Assembly: GCA_905221605.1 (NCBI GenBank)
Contig: CAJNDS010000014.1
Location: 1,027,420 to 1,091,419 of the forward strand
DNA: 64,000 bases
Direction of reading: 5' to 3'
Source: Symbiodinium natans
Taxonomy: Eukaryota > Sar > Dinophyceae > Suessiales > Symbiodiniaceae
Shown here: positions 37,166 to 48,204 of the stretch, in pieces
How the letters are laid out: each line of letters starts with the position of its first letter
Numbering within the stretch: the first letter of the stretch is position 1
Notes under the pieces: model-generated
Told to the model about the DNA's origin: nothing
Database searches by the model: none
Seen by the model: the letters and a program-made list of their open reading frames with translations, nothing else
Position numbers and translations under genes: made by a program

Positions 37166-37372
37166 TGCTAGTGCTGCCAGCGCTGCTGCTACTGCTACTA
37201 TGGCTACTGCTGCTACTACTGCTACTGCTGCTGCTCCTGCTTCCGCTGCTGCTCCTGCTCACTGCTGCTACTGCCACTACTGCTGCTACTGCTATTGTAG
37301 TGCTTCAACGACTGCTACTACTGCTACTGCTACTACTGCCGAGTACTGCTGCTGCCGCTATTGTTAAAGCTT
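37166..37372. repeat. CTG/CTA trinucleotide microsatellite
   Basis: About 200 bp of CTG and CTA triplets with some CTC and CCA. It reads as poly-L or poly-A in different frames and is not taken as coding. Confidence 0.9.
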
Positions 37373-37421
37373 CTGCGATGACAGCAGTTGCTGCTTTGCG
37401 ACGACAACGAGTCACATGTAG

Positions 37422-37625
37422 GTGTTGGGAAACCTGTGGAAACTGTTGAAGCCTCAAGATCTACCTTCCAACAGCAAGACAGCTTCTGTCGTGATTCGAG
37501 GCTCCGCGCTTTGCTCGCAGCCATTGCGCCCCGCCTGGCTGTGGGTGGACGGGCCGGGGCGCCAGAATGTTTCAAGACTAGTGGTATTCGTAGCCGTTCT
37601 GCTCAGAAGAAGCCAGCTACAATAA
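37422..37625 (+). CDS. possible exon of unknown protein
   Basis: The frame reads LWKLLKPQDLPSNSKTASVV, then IRGSALCSQPLRPAWLWVDG and PGRQNVSRLVVFVAVL. Tryptophan content, mixed hydrophobicity and lack of low complexity make this one of the more convincing unassigned coding stretches. Splice boundaries not resolved. Confidence 0.35.
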   Translation: MLGNLWKLLKPQDLPSNSKTASVVIRGSALCSQPLRPAWLWVDGPGRQNVSRLVVFVAVLLRRSQLQ

Positions 37626-38358
37626 CAAGCCGAGAGACTGCGATTCGTTGAAGGCGCCTGTAATCGTAAGAGTAAGAGTAGTCGTATTGATGATCGTGAT
37701 TAGCAAGAACCTCGGGCTGATCGGTATCATACTACGGTATCCTATCCGAGTCCCCCTGCAATCACTTCGGGATTTCTCACAAGTCACCGCTGAGGCCGTG
37801 CTCATCTGCTTCAAGTCGAAGGAGGCAGGAAAGCTGTTGAGAGGAGCTGCGGGAACGGCGGGAACACCTCAACGCATGAACGGTGCAACCGCCCCAGTGT
37901 TCGCAGTCTGGGAGGTCTCCACGGTGCGCAACTGGCTCCGTCAACATGAGGCCTCTCAAAGCATTCTTTTTATAGTCAAGGTCAAAGCTCCTCAGCCATG
38001 TCATGTGCGCATGGTTGTCGCTGCATCAAGCAGGCCCTGAACGCCAAACCCGAAACCCGGAATGCAGGAGCCGAGCCGCGACATGGTGGCAGGCTGGAGA
38101 TGGCTGGAGTTCCAGCGTTGGGGATGTTCCTGTGTCACGTCGGCAAAACAGCTCGACAGGGGCCCCAAAACATCGTAAGGTGACGAAATGGCTTTGCTTG
38201 GTGTTTGAAAAGGCTTTGACGACGCCATGCTGCCATGCAGAGTGCCGGAAGAATGCGTTTTGTTTCTGGCAGGCTGGCCGGAGGCCGGGTGCATTTTGCT
38301 TCACATTCGGTCTTGTCGCAGCACCAGGGGCATCATGACATTGGGCCCCGCACAGCAC
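37626..38358. other. unassigned; short helix-like pieces
   Basis: About 37841-37876 reads ELRERREHLNA, and about 37897-37965 reads VFAVWEVSTVRNWLRQHEAS. Both may be small + strand exons. Confidence 0.25.
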
Positions 38359-38374
38359 TGACTTTCAGTGAGCC

Positions 38375-38533
38375 CTGCAGGAGCAGTTGCTGTCCCTTTA
38401 TCCACTCCTCCAACGCACCTTCGAGGAGCCTTACCGGGGCTGCTTTGTTGTCCTCCGCGGGAGGCACGATTTCTTTCACAAATCTTTGCAAGGAGCAACC
38501 CTGGTGCATCAGGGAGGCGCGGCAAAGCGTGGC
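38375..38533 (+). CDS. possible last exon of unknown protein
   Basis: After CCCTGCAG| or in continuation, the frame reads LQEQLLSLYPLLQRTFEEPY, then RGCFVVLRGRHDFFHKSLQG and ATLVHQGGAAKRG-stop. Composition is globular-protein-like. No domain recognised. Confidence 0.35.
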
Positions 38534-41500
38534 TAGCCAGGGGTCCTTTTGTCCGTATGTGGAGGGAGCACGGGTGGCACTAATGCTGCCGCAGGCTGCT
38601 CCAAGCTGCCCTTCCTACGAAGCAGTTTGCAAAGCTAGAATCAGGATTCCTGAAATGAACGGCTAGCCGATGCTCGGTCCGTGGCCAGGAGTCCCTGTAT
38701 GGCTTCGGCAAAAAGTAGCTATAGGGCACCAGCTTCCTTGAAGGGTCTCAAAAGTACAGCTTGACTTTGAATCGAAACGAATCGAAGCGGACTTCCTGCC
38801 ACCAGGCAGAGCGGCCGCTGAAGCCAGAACCCGCGGAGGTTCAGGCCGGAAGGAGTGCTTGTCATGATTTGAGCCTCCGCTGCTAGATTCTTTGATTTAG
38901 GGAGTCTAGGCTTCAGGGGAAAAGTGGAAGGCCCACGGCTGCCGCTCGGCCTTAAACGCATTCAAAGGCGTCCCATCGCATCGGAGGGCTCCCTTGAGGC
39001 CTCTGGGACCGAGGGGCTTCAATCACCCTTGCTCTATGCGCGCGCCCGAACTGCAGCCGCCTCGTGCCAGCAAATCCGTCCGCGGACCGCGCTGTTCCTT
39101 CGGCACTTTGGGAGGGATCTTCAGGTATTCGCCATCTTGGATACTGGTTTGGGCCATGACTCTGCGATGGGGAAGTCCGCCGCAGGCAGAAGCGGCAAGG
39201 CGCGTTTGGCTTCCGATCTTCCGGATCTTTCGATCACCTCACGTCGCCTCGGCTCCCAGTTCTCCAGTTTCTGCTGCGATCCATCCTCGTTCTTGGGTTG
39301 TTCGGAACTGCATGTGGCTGCGTGTGGCTGCTATAGCTCGAGCAACGAGCTGCGCGACTCTGCTGCTCTCCTTCTTGGCCCTAGCCAAGGGTTGCTTCAT
39401 CATGGCTGCTGGCTGCCCTCGATTTGTTCTCCTTGTAAAACTTTACTGCAAGGGTTGAGCATGTTGAAGTTTATACGTGTTGAAGCATGGCTTGTCCTTT
39501 TTTTTTGAGGTCAGCCATAACTACCTTATCTCTTCGTGGCCATCCTTTTCGGGCAACTGGCTCTTTCTAGATCTCTGGAAGGTCTGAAACTACCCCAACG
39601 GTGGAGGATCGTCTACAGACGGGAAATTTGGGCATTTAGGGTAGATCAGAAAGTTTCGGTGCTGGGCTCAGAGCTTCCAAGGGCTTAGGGTTTCTTGTTT
39701 TGGTTTCAAGGTTTTTGGGTCACAGCTGACGTCTCTTCCGTGCTGTTACCGACGCTTCTGGACTGTAATAACCGGTCTCATCGACAGACAGAGTTGGCCA
39801 CCATCGCCGTGTTGAGTTGACCACGCACAGACACGCTTTTGCTGTGTTCAGGCGAACACTCGTGCCCGCAATGCTCGCGCTCTGGTGCTTGAGAAGTGTC
39901 CCCGATCATTTTCGCACTTGTAGCAGTAGCTGCCTAGAGCGCAGGTCAGTAGAGTGTAGCGTCTGTGAAAAAAACAGACGTTGCGTGATGCCTTCAGAAG
40001 GTCATGCGCTGTGAAAGAGGCGTTGCTTCATGGCTTGCCCACACAGGCTGGACTCTTCTACAAGAAGCATAGCGCACACCGTAAAAAGAGATGCCCCGTC
40101 TGGGTTCAGGAAGGCAACCAAACCCAGAAGGTTCTCCAGCCTTGGTGTTGACTTGACTCCGTCATCCGTCAAAGCTGGAATGGAAAGACTGCCAGGAGGA
40201 GTGGCGCGTGATCTGTTGTGGGAGGTTTTGAGTCAAGCTCCTCGACGGACTCTCCGGAAGATGCGAAACAAGAAGTTGCAACATAGCCCAGCATAGCTCA
40301 ACGTCTGCTGAAGCTACAAGGCTTTCGGTCGGCTCAGATCGTGGTTAGGTAGGGGGCGCGATCGATCATTATTTCACTACACGTTCACCGGACTTAACAT
40401 CCTGCAACAGCAGGTGTTTAGGACGACGCAGACTACGCAATGACCCAGCATGCAAGATCTGCAAGATACATCGACGGTGTCTTTATTCAACGCTCCACGC
40501 CTTCTTTGTTGCCCGGCTCTTGCTGGGCTCATTGCATCTCTGCCATCCTGAGCAGCGGCCGGGCGTGGCCGGGCTCTTCAGGCCTGCCCTCAGATGAATC
40601 CTAACACACATCCCAAAGGAAAGAAGCCAAGTTGCGACCGGTCAACGTGCTGCAACAAAGATGTGCGGAAGTTGAGAGAAGCAAGTCAGCAAGGAAGCAT
40701 GGCCTCGAACCGACGCTGGCCAGTGTTGGCGGCAGCTTGGCATTCTGAGGTAAGGGTCATTTGAACCTTTTTAAGTTGATCTTCGCTGTGCTATGCACTT
40801 CGGCAAGATTTCTCTGCGGTTCCCTGCGTAGCTCTTCAAGAACATGTCGCCTGGGTTGTGACATACATATTCTCGCGCTTGCGGCGAGACGATGCCAGCT
40901 ATGTCACTTGTGCAGAACGGGAACCGTTGCATAACCTTTGTGTTGCATCTTGATCGATTTTTTTGCTTCGCGCGGCTTAGGCCATAGTGGCCAGCACGTC
41001 CGTGAGGGCCTCGTTCGTCCTGAGGGTAAGCCGTGAGCATCGGCACAGTTCAGCTTCACTCAGCGAGTGTAGTTGCGTACAGCATTGAAGTTCGCGGCTG
41101 CGCTCAGCTCCCAGGTTTCCCAGTTCTGTTTCTTACAAAGGCCGGCAATCTTGCCAGAGCCCTTGACTTGTGTTCTGCAGTTGGCAGGGTTGAGAATTGT
41201 TGATGCGAAGTGCATCGTGGCGAGATATCTTCAGGTGTGGCACCGCAGTGACAAGATCACGGCTAGACAGACCGCCGGGGCCCTGTCATGGATGACAAAG
41301 GAAGGCTTGGCCAGTTCATTCCGCACGCACACCATAGCACGCCTGCTTCGACTCGACCTGCGCCCGACCAGCGCCCAGGCTTCGGAGGGCAGAGGAGGTG
41401 CCGGGCTTGGTATGCCATCGGTAGAACGCATGTTGTCGCCGATACTTGCTGAAGGCTCCTGCTTTGCAGGAAGAAAGTGCGGCAGCGGACGACAGCAGGC

Positions 41501-42176
41501 CAGACAGCTTTGGTCATTCATTGGACGAAAGTCCAGGCCCACCTAAACCGCACCCTACAAAACCAAAGGTATGGCCCGCTGATCTTGTGTTTGCATGTGG
41601 AACGAGCGCTGAAGCGTCCAACAGAGAGTTGGCCCAACGATGCCGCCGAGTTGCAGGGGACTGAGGAGGGTTTAGGAAAGGCCGAAAGCCCCCACTGTCT
41701 TTATGCCGTAAACAACCAAAAAAGAAAAGCGCTCGAAACACAAGCTTTGGGCAGCATGTTCAAACAAAAGGAATGGACGCGTGGCATGGTGTGACTTGCT
41801 CCAGATCAAGCATTCTTGGGCTTTACACTTTGCCATGTAGAAGAGGCAAAGCACTGTTGCTGTAATGCCAGTGTTTTCGGCATGTCCGCAAGGGCACGAG
41901 GGCTTGTGACACTTATCTCAGTATTGCTTCTGTTTTAGCATCACCTCTGCGATGTAGAAGCATTCAGAACTCCGGAACAACTGGGAGACGTTTGGGAATC
42001 CGACTCAGCAGCTCGCCAGTGTTAGAGGTTTTGAGGGGAAATGGGGGTTTCGATAGTGCAACCATCGACCATCAGCTTAGGATCCCCTAGGGATGCGGGG
42101 TAACTGTTCCATGCTTTCCGCGTTACAGCGCGCAGCCGATAGGGGCCAAACCGACTTCACGAAAACAGGGTTTTGG
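38534..42176. other. unassigned; candidate coding at 38.92-39.12 and 41.45-41.66 kb
   Basis: About 38924-39121 (ORF starting MEGPRLPLGLKRIQRRPIAS) and about 41446-41664 (LQEESAAADDSRPDSFGHSL, proline-rich afterwards) are + strand frames that look like protein. Neither gives a family. Nothing supportable seen in 39.5-41.0 kb or 41.8-42.17 kb. Confidence 0.25.
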
Positions 42177-42301
42177 CCCTCAACCCTAAACCCTAAACCC
42201 TAAACCCTAAACCCTAAACCTAAACCCTAAACCCTAAACCCTAAACCCTAAACCCTAAACCCACAACCCCTAAACCCCTAAACCCTAAACCCCAAACCCT
42301 A
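42177..42301 (-). repeat. interstitial telomere-type tract (CCCTAAA)n
   Basis: About 17 units with few variants. It is followed after about 100 bp of unique sequence by an oppositely oriented tract. Confidence 0.95.
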
Positions 42302-42403
42302 CAGCCTGCCGCAGTGCCTGGTGGAACGATCCAGAAACCGCCTCCCTGGTCGACAAGCTCCAGGCTTGCGCAAACGCTGTGGGTTCACGCGGCTGCTTAG
42401 AGG

Positions 42404-42441
42404 GGTTTAGGGTGTAGGGTTTAGGGTTTAGGGTTTAGGGG
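42404..42441 (+). repeat. interstitial telomere-type tract (TTTAGGG)n
   Basis: About five units, one of them GTGTAGGG. It forms the second CCCTAAA-spacer-TTTAGGG arrangement in the window. Confidence 0.9.
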
Positions 42442-42882
42442 AGGCTTGGCCGCTCGGTGTGAACTTAAGCTTACGCCATTTAGCGCCGGAGGGCTTCGGG
42501 TCGGACAACGGTGTTGCGTCGCGAATCAGCTTCCTTTGTCGGGTTGAAGCCGCATTTGTCACACCCGAAGACAGGATATCCACACCCCTACTCAGGCCCC
42601 AGGCCTCATCTAACCCACAGGCCCCTTGCCCACGTGTCGGAAGGTTGAAGAGACCACCGACGCGTTGCAGAAGCTGCGGAGGTGGATGCGCTGTGGCAAG
42701 TTTCTGGAGCAGGTGTAGGTTTGAAAGCCCAGGGCGAAGGCTTGCAGCAAGCTCTCCGAAGCTCTCCGCGACCGATGCCCGGCAGGCAGATGACGCTGGA
42801 AGAGCAAGCCTTCGACCAGGAAATCGAAGATGCACTGAGCTCAGACAGGAGAAGAGCAGGATTGGACCAATGTATGGATTAG
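42442..42882 (+). CDS. possible last exon, acidic helical protein
   Basis: The part at about 42736-42882 reads GLQQALRSSPRPMPGRQMTL, then EEQAFDQEIEDALSSDRRRA and GLDQCMD-stop. Composition and clean stop suggest a true C-terminus. Upstream frames in 42442-42700 overlap on both strands and are not assigned. Confidence 0.35.
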
Positions 42883-43057
42883 AATGATTAGATACGGCTA
42901 GAGAATGGGGCCAGGCTCCAAGAACGGCTTGAACCCATCAGAGTCCTACGTAGGCTACAACCTGTGCTGTGTTGGTCCGCTCCTCGAAGCCGAGGTCATC
43001 ATAGCTGGGAAGCGCGCCTTGCTCAAGTGAGATGCTGAGCACGACAGCGAAGCTTTA

Positions 43058-43210
43058 TTGCTTGGGGCCTGCATTGCGGGGGCTGTGCCAACAGGCACCA
43101 GAAAAACTGGTAGCCCGGCCTCGTTGCAGCTCGCAGCTAGAATCAACAACCTGCAGAAGCAGCTGCAGCGTGCTACTCGTGCACACGCCCAACTCCAATC
43201 AACCTGTCAT
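43058..43210 (+). CDS. possible coiled-coil exon
   Basis: The frame reads LGACIAGAVPTGTRKTGSPA, then SLQLAARINNLQKQLQRATR and AHAQLQS. The second part has heptad spacing of L, I and L. Family not assignable. Confidence 0.35.
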
Positions 43211-43842
43211 GTCCTCGTCCGGGAGTCATCGCGCTCAAGGTCTTTATCTGGTGCTGGCTTTCTTGTGTCGCTTCTTCCAGGCTGCGCATGCAGCGTGCCG
43301 TGGAGATGCCTGGGTCGGCCCTGCATGTTTTCCATGTGTTCCCGCCTCTCGCTCGAAAGACTATCTTTGTGTCTTCCTTGGCTTTTTAACACACTTTGGT
43401 TCAGAAGTGCGAGAGTGTTCCTGTTTCGGTTGTGGGGTCCAGTGTTGTTGCTGGCGCTGGGAGGTGTCCCTGGAAACATCCATCATATCATCCTCAAGCC
43501 GGACGCAGAAGCACATGTTCGAGTGATGGTGTTGACGATTTTGTGTCCTTGTATGTTGGGACCTGCCGACCCTCTTTCAACAATTAGGCAATTTCTTGGA
43601 AGTGGCCTTAAACTGGCAAGTCTCCTTTATATAGTGAGTTCTCCAAATTAGGGCTGTTGGGTACCCTACATAAGAGGGGCCGCCTTATAATACGGACCCC
43701 AAAAGGGACCATAATGTAGAGAAATCACCACATATACATGCAGCCTCCCTACCAAGAGCTCGCCTCCGTCGGCCAGGATGAAGACGCACATGTTCAAGAA
43801 GATCCGAAAGCAGGTTGCCCGAGCAATGACCCTGAGGCCCGT
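43211..43842. other. unassigned
   Basis: One 197-codon frame runs on from the coiled-coil exon but loses helix character. 43668-43728 carries GGTACCCTACAT and GGGGCCGC words similar (inverted) to 31325-31375. Confidence 0.3.
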
Positions 43843-43861
43843 TTAGGGTTTAGGGTTTGGG
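43843..43861 (+). repeat. short telomere-type tract inside an open frame
   Basis: Two to three TTTAGGG units. An 84-codon + frame at 43738-43992 reads through it. Confidence 0.7.
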
Positions 43862-43966
43862 GTGCCGATTTCAAGCTGAACCAGCTTGTGGCCGAGGGTG
43901 CCTGTGCTTCGGCCCCTAGCCCTGCCGTGTCCTTCGACTTGGGCAAGAAAGCAAGTACCACATATA

Positions 43967-44345
43967 GCATATATATATATATACACATGTAGAACGTTAT
44001 GTGTTCATCTATATATGGTTATCAGAGATCATATATAAGTTTATCAGCTGTACACTGCAAATGTCTTATGAAAAGCATGTGTTTTAACGGAGCTTTCTAG
44101 AAGTACATTGTATTATATATTCATACTTACTCGTATATATATTTATGTTGCATAGCACACATCATGTTTCATATTATATGCTGAATGTATATTAAAAGAC
44201 TTTAAGTTGGGCATACCCACGTATGTGTGCAGATTTTTGTGTATGCTCTCTTACGTATCTGCGGCAGACGAAGTGAGGACCTGGAAGCCCATAGAAATAC
44301 ATCTTAAGATCATCCGAAAGATTATAAGACTTCACTGAAAGTGGA
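43967..44345. other. AT-rich segment with (TA)n
   Basis: Clearly lower GC than the surroundings. It holds (TA)n at 43969-43982 and many TATATA words. No gene seen. Confidence 0.7.
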
Positions 44346-44346
44346 C

Positions 44347-44616
44347 CTAAACCCTAAACCCTAAACCCTAAACCCTAAACCCTAAACCCTAAACCCTAAA
44401 CCCTAAACCCTAAACCCTAAACCCTAAACCCTAAACCCTAAACCCTAAACCCTAAACCCTAAACCCTAAACCCTAAACCCTAAACCCTGAAACCCTAAAC
44501 CCTAAACCCTAAACCCTAAACCCTAAACCCTAAACCCTAAACCCTAAACCCAAACCCTAAACCCTAAACCCTAAAACCCTAAACCCAAACCCTAAACCCT
44601 AAACCCTAAACCCTAG
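44347..44616 (-). repeat. long telomere-type tract (CCCTAAA)n
   Basis: About 37 units, nearly perfect. A few have one extra or missing A. Confidence 0.95.
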
Positions 44617-44651
44617 CTGTAAGCTCGCCCGAAAAGGAGTGAAGGGTTGCT

Positions 44652-44751
44652 AAAAAAAAAAAAAAACCTAAACCCTAAACCCTAAACCCTAAACCCTAAA
44701 CCCTAAACCCTAAACCCTAAACTCTAAACCCTAAACCCTAAACCCTAAACT
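44652..44751 (-). repeat. poly-A then telomere-type tract
   Basis: An A run of about 14 leads directly into about 12 CCCTAAA units. Confidence 0.95.
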
Positions 44752-45701
44752 GCCGAGAGCGCCGCTGTCCATTTACATGGGCGCGCGAGGCTCCGACCGA
44801 GGTCCCCGACCGAGCGTCTCTACAGAACGGTGACCCCCCTGGGACCCCTCTGGGACCCCCCTGGGACCCCCTGGGACCCCTCTGGGACGCCCCTGCAACC
44901 CCCCTGAAACGCCTGCTTGACCTCCTAAGCCCCGCTGAAACCCTGCTTGGGACCCCTTCTGGACCCCCCTTTTGCCTTTCTGGGACCCCCCTGAAACCCC
45001 TGGGACCCCCTCCTGGGACCCCCCTCCTGGGACCCCCTTCCTGGGACCCCCCTCCTGGGACCCCCTCCTGTGACTTTCTGGGACCCCCCTCCTGGCACCC
45101 CCCTCCACCCCCCTCCTGCAACCCCATCCCTGCTACCCGGGACCCCTTGGCACCTATGTGGGACCATCTGGACCGTCCTGGACCCCCTAGGACTCCCCTG
45201 GGCCCTCAGGGACCTCCCTGAACCCCTAAACTGACCTTCTTCGTGGCAGAGTGCTGCTTGTTCTAAGGCCGGCATTTGCCGGACCGCCTAGCAGACTTCT
45301 TGGGACCCCCCTGCGACCGCCTTTCTGGACCCCCCTCAGCCTGGGTCTTGATTTCGACGCGTAAGCAGGGGCCGGCCAAGGCCCCTGCTTCCCCCCAGCG
45401 TTTTGGGCTGCGTGGGTCGGGGTTTGCCAAGACCCGCACTGAACATTTGACGGTTTTGGGCACCCCTCCAGTTCCGTGAAAGCTCCAAGAAGCCTACGAG
45501 CCGCTGACAGGCTCCACAAAGCTCGGGAGGCCCCACCCTGCTCTTTCTCTGTCAAAAGCAAGAAAGCCCCCCTTGAGGGGGGTTTGGGGGGTGAACCCTA
45601 AACCCTAAATGAAAATAGTTTGGGTGGTTGGGGTGGGACTACATGCTAACGCAAGCGAGCGGCCCGGGTGCTTTTAGCACCAGCGAGCTTCCCTTCTATA
45701 C
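44752..45701. repeat. C-rich minisatellite GGGACCCCCCT (44830-45230) and spacer
   Basis: Imperfect 9-15-bp units built on TGGGACCCCC. The opposite strand reads GGVPGG-type repeats, an artefact of composition. 45240-45594 is non-repetitive, and a two-unit telomere remnant lies at 45595-45609. No gene is supported. Confidence 0.8.
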
Positions 45702-46114
45702 ACCCTAAACCCTAAACCCTAAACCCTAAACCCTAAACCCTAAACCCCAAACCCTAAACCCTAAACCCTAAACCCTAAACCCTAAACCCTAAACCCTAAA
45801 CCCTAAACCCTAAACCCTAAACCCTAAACCCTAAACCCTAAACCCTAAACCCTAAACCCTAAACCCTAAACCCTAAACCCTAAACCCTAAACCCTATAAA
45901 CCCTAACCCTAAACCCTAACCCCTAACCCTAAACCCTAAAAACCCTAAACCCAAACCCTAACCCTAAACCCTAAACCCTAAACCCTAAGCCCTAAGCCCT
46001 AAGCCCTAAGCCCTAACCCTAAACCCTAAACCCTAAACCCTAAACCCTAAACCCTAAACCCTAAACCCTAACCCCTAAACCCTAAACCCTAAACCCTAAA
46101 CCCTAAATCCTAAA
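45702..46114 (-). repeat. longest telomere-type tract, with variant units
   Basis: About 58 units, mostly CCCTAAA. The 45890-46025 section carries variants: CCCTAA, CCCCTAA, and about four consecutive CCCTAAG units near 45984-46012. Variant clustering suggests local expansion after mutation rather than fresh telomerase synthesis. Confidence 0.95.
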
Positions 46115-46258
46115 AGGGGCCCTGGGCCTGAAACAGAGATGGAGGCGCCAGCGCGAGATCGCGCGCGGCATCACCAGGGAGCAGAGCCGCCGCATGCGCC
46201 GGCGACGGCGCCTGGAGTTGAAGGTGAAGTACGAGGAGAGGGGGACATGAGATAATAA
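46115..46258. other. short GC-rich unique stretch
   Basis: One + frame reads RARDRARHHQGAEPPHAPAT-like arginine-rich sequence between the telomere tract and the SINE-like copy. No gene supported. Confidence 0.3.
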
Positions 46259-46267
46259 ATGCATGTG

Positions 46268-46412
46268 AGTATATATATATATATGTATATATATATATTT
46301 ATATACATGTGTTTCATTCCAAACTGGGCACTTTCCCCAGCCACTGCCGTAAGCGCAGAACTCGAACCCCTTCCAAACGAAGCTAAAACCCCATCACTAC
46401 ACCGCAGGGTGG
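46268..46412 (-). mobile_element. tRNA-derived SINE-like copy with (AT)n tail
   Basis: Read on the complementary strand, 46412 to 46330 begins GCGGTGTAGTGATGGGGTT, which resembles a pol III A box. About 35 nt later GGTTCGAGTTC matches the B box consensus GGTTCGANTCC except for one base. A short body then leads into TATATAAATATATATATA at 46268-46306. This is the layout of a tRNA-related SINE, like the DinoSINEs described in Symbiodiniaceae. It does not fold as a tRNA because the T-stem does not pair. Confidence 0.5.
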
Positions 46413-46880
46413 GGATGCAAGCGCTATGGTTGGGGGGGTGGGGAGGCCTTCATCATCCGCCTCCGCGTTTGACGCCATTTTGAGCCCCGGAGATCACTCC
46501 AGCCCGCAGGATGCCTATGGCGGAGAGCGACCAGGACCCAAGCCCGAAGCCCAGTCATGTGCCGTTTCCAGGCTTGGGGCGCAGACATGCGTAGACTATC
46601 AGGTGTCGCCTGTGCCCCGCGAGACCGTGTAACTAACGTCCACCAGGAGGTTTCCAGGATCAGCGGAAGCTTTGCCGAGGTCAAACAGATGGCTCCGCCG
46701 CATGGGGCGGATTGCCCGATGCTTAGGGGCCCTTAGGGGATTCAGGGGGCTCTTGTTACTGGCCACCGGCCGAGACCCAGTGTGAACTCGACATGGTTCG
46801 CATGTCCAAAAACAGCTCTCCTCTCCTCCGCATTGAACTGCACAGGTGTGATGGTGAGAGTTGCCGCGTGGAGGAGCTTC
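46413..46880. other. unassigned
   Basis: Short poly-G at 46431-46443. No coding unit supported. Confidence 0.3.
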
Positions 46881-47270
46881 TGGCCTTCCGCTCGTTTCAC
46901 TGCGCCTCACCCGGCCAGGAAAGTCCATCAGCGTAGTCGATGGGAAGTGGATCGTGACCCGACACTTCGACGTAAGCTCTGGTGGCAACAAAAAGGCAAA
47001 CACAAAGAATGGCTTCATGCAGCTTCGGAGCTTGAGGTCTCCCCCAGATTGAGCGAGAGCTTTTTTCTTTTTCTTTTTTCTTTGAACATTCTTGCCGATG
47101 TCTAAGTGTTTGCATTTCTTAACGGATCATGTGAAAGATCTTGACAAAAAAGGGTTGGTTTGTAGCTCAGCCACCTGCGGTCGCTTCTGTTCTGCAAAGC
47201 TTAGCTAAGCAACCTGTTGGCTCTTGCGCCTACCAGCATACCACAGGAAGTAGGGGCGCTGCGCGCAGGT
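46881..47270 (+). repeat. duplicated 0.39-kb segment, copy 1 (contains exon-like piece)
   Basis: From GGCCTTCCGCTCGTTTCAC to GTAGGGGCGCTGCGCGC this is about 85-90% identical to 54455-54831. Within it a + frame reads VDGKWIVTRHFD, followed by GTAAGC, a plausible exon and donor. Copy 1 carries a short insertion in GGAAAGTCCATCAGCGTAG relative to copy 2. Confidence 0.85.
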
Positions 47271-48127
47271 TCTCTTGCTTTGCCGTTGTTCCGGTTCCTG
47301 GTTGTCCGGACTCACCCAATATCAAAAGCTTGTTTGTTGCCAAGGAGTAAGGAAATCGTAGGAATTTTCAGTCAGGGCACCAGGCACGATGGACTCCTGA
47401 GAGTAAGGTCGAGCCCCGCCCAAGCGCGCAGAACCTCCGATTTGTCGAGGGGATCGGACGCTCAGCCTTGTATTTATAGGGCTTGTCGCCTGGGAGCTGC
47501 GCCTTTCGAACAGGCAGAAATCGGACTGTGCCTGCAACGTGCAGATGTGTCTTTGACTGGTGCTTCACTTTTTGAGGTTGTGGTCTTTGGCGTTTGCTAT
47601 CTGCATCCATGGCTGCCAGGGTGACAATGACTGGCTCGTCAACATGACACCGTTTTTGTATGCACGAAATTCTACTTAAACAAAAATGTTGTGCAGCCCT
47701 CCCCCCTCCCCCATCGCGGATCCACGATCGTCTCGCAAGCGAACAAGTAGATGCGTCCTCGGTCGAGAAGACGGAAAGGAATCAATGCCGGCTCCTTCGA
47801 TTCGAGTTCCCATGCTCTGCTGCAGGCTGCAGGAGGGTGAATCGCGTCAGTGCGAAACGAGTCCCCGCAGGGCATGCGCCAGTTGAAGCGAATGAGACGC
47901 CTCAGCTCTTTTTGAGCGGCTTAGCTCTTTTGAGCGCACTTGTTTGCGGTAGATTTTCAGATCTTCGCAGCCATGGTGGCGGAGGCACGTCGGTAGCTGT
48001 GTGCTCTTACAGCAGTCTGGCACTGGAACGTGCCGCCGTTCTATCCGCGTGCAGTTTCTGCTGCTATGTCTCCGCCCGTACAGTCTGGATGTGGAAGCTT
48101 GCCCGACATGTTTGACATGTTTCGCAG
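47271..48127. other. unassigned
   Basis: A 151-codon + frame at 47660-48115 has no recognisable domain. No repeats seen. Confidence 0.3.
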
Positions 48128-48204
48128 GTCGTGCTGCCGGTCGTAACGTGCAACACCTTTTTGCACGTGATCGATGACAAGGTCCACAACGAAAAGGGGT
48201 GCTG
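48128..48204 (+). CDS. exon of unknown or RRM-gene N-terminal part
   Basis: A strong exon by sequence: TTTCGCAG| acceptor, |GTGAGT donor, 77 nt. The frame reads VVLPVVTCNTFLHVIDDKVH then NEKGC. The NTF-L-V motif resembles the segment that often precedes the RRM in dinoflagellate Mei2-like proteins, and the RRM lies about 1.1 kb downstream on the same strand. The link is inferred. Confidence 0.5.

Noticed and set aside
44752-45275. Glycine/proline-rich protein on the - strand
   Set aside because: Translation of the TGGGACCCCC minisatellite. No start context or non-repetitive part.
46330-46412. Complete tRNA gene
   Set aside because: The B box is present but the T-stem does not pair and no acceptor stem or anticodon arm can be drawn. 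Better as a SINE-like copy.
46474-46494. GCCATTTTG as a spliced-leader relic
   Set aside because: Only nine bases match and the following GCTCAAG is absent.
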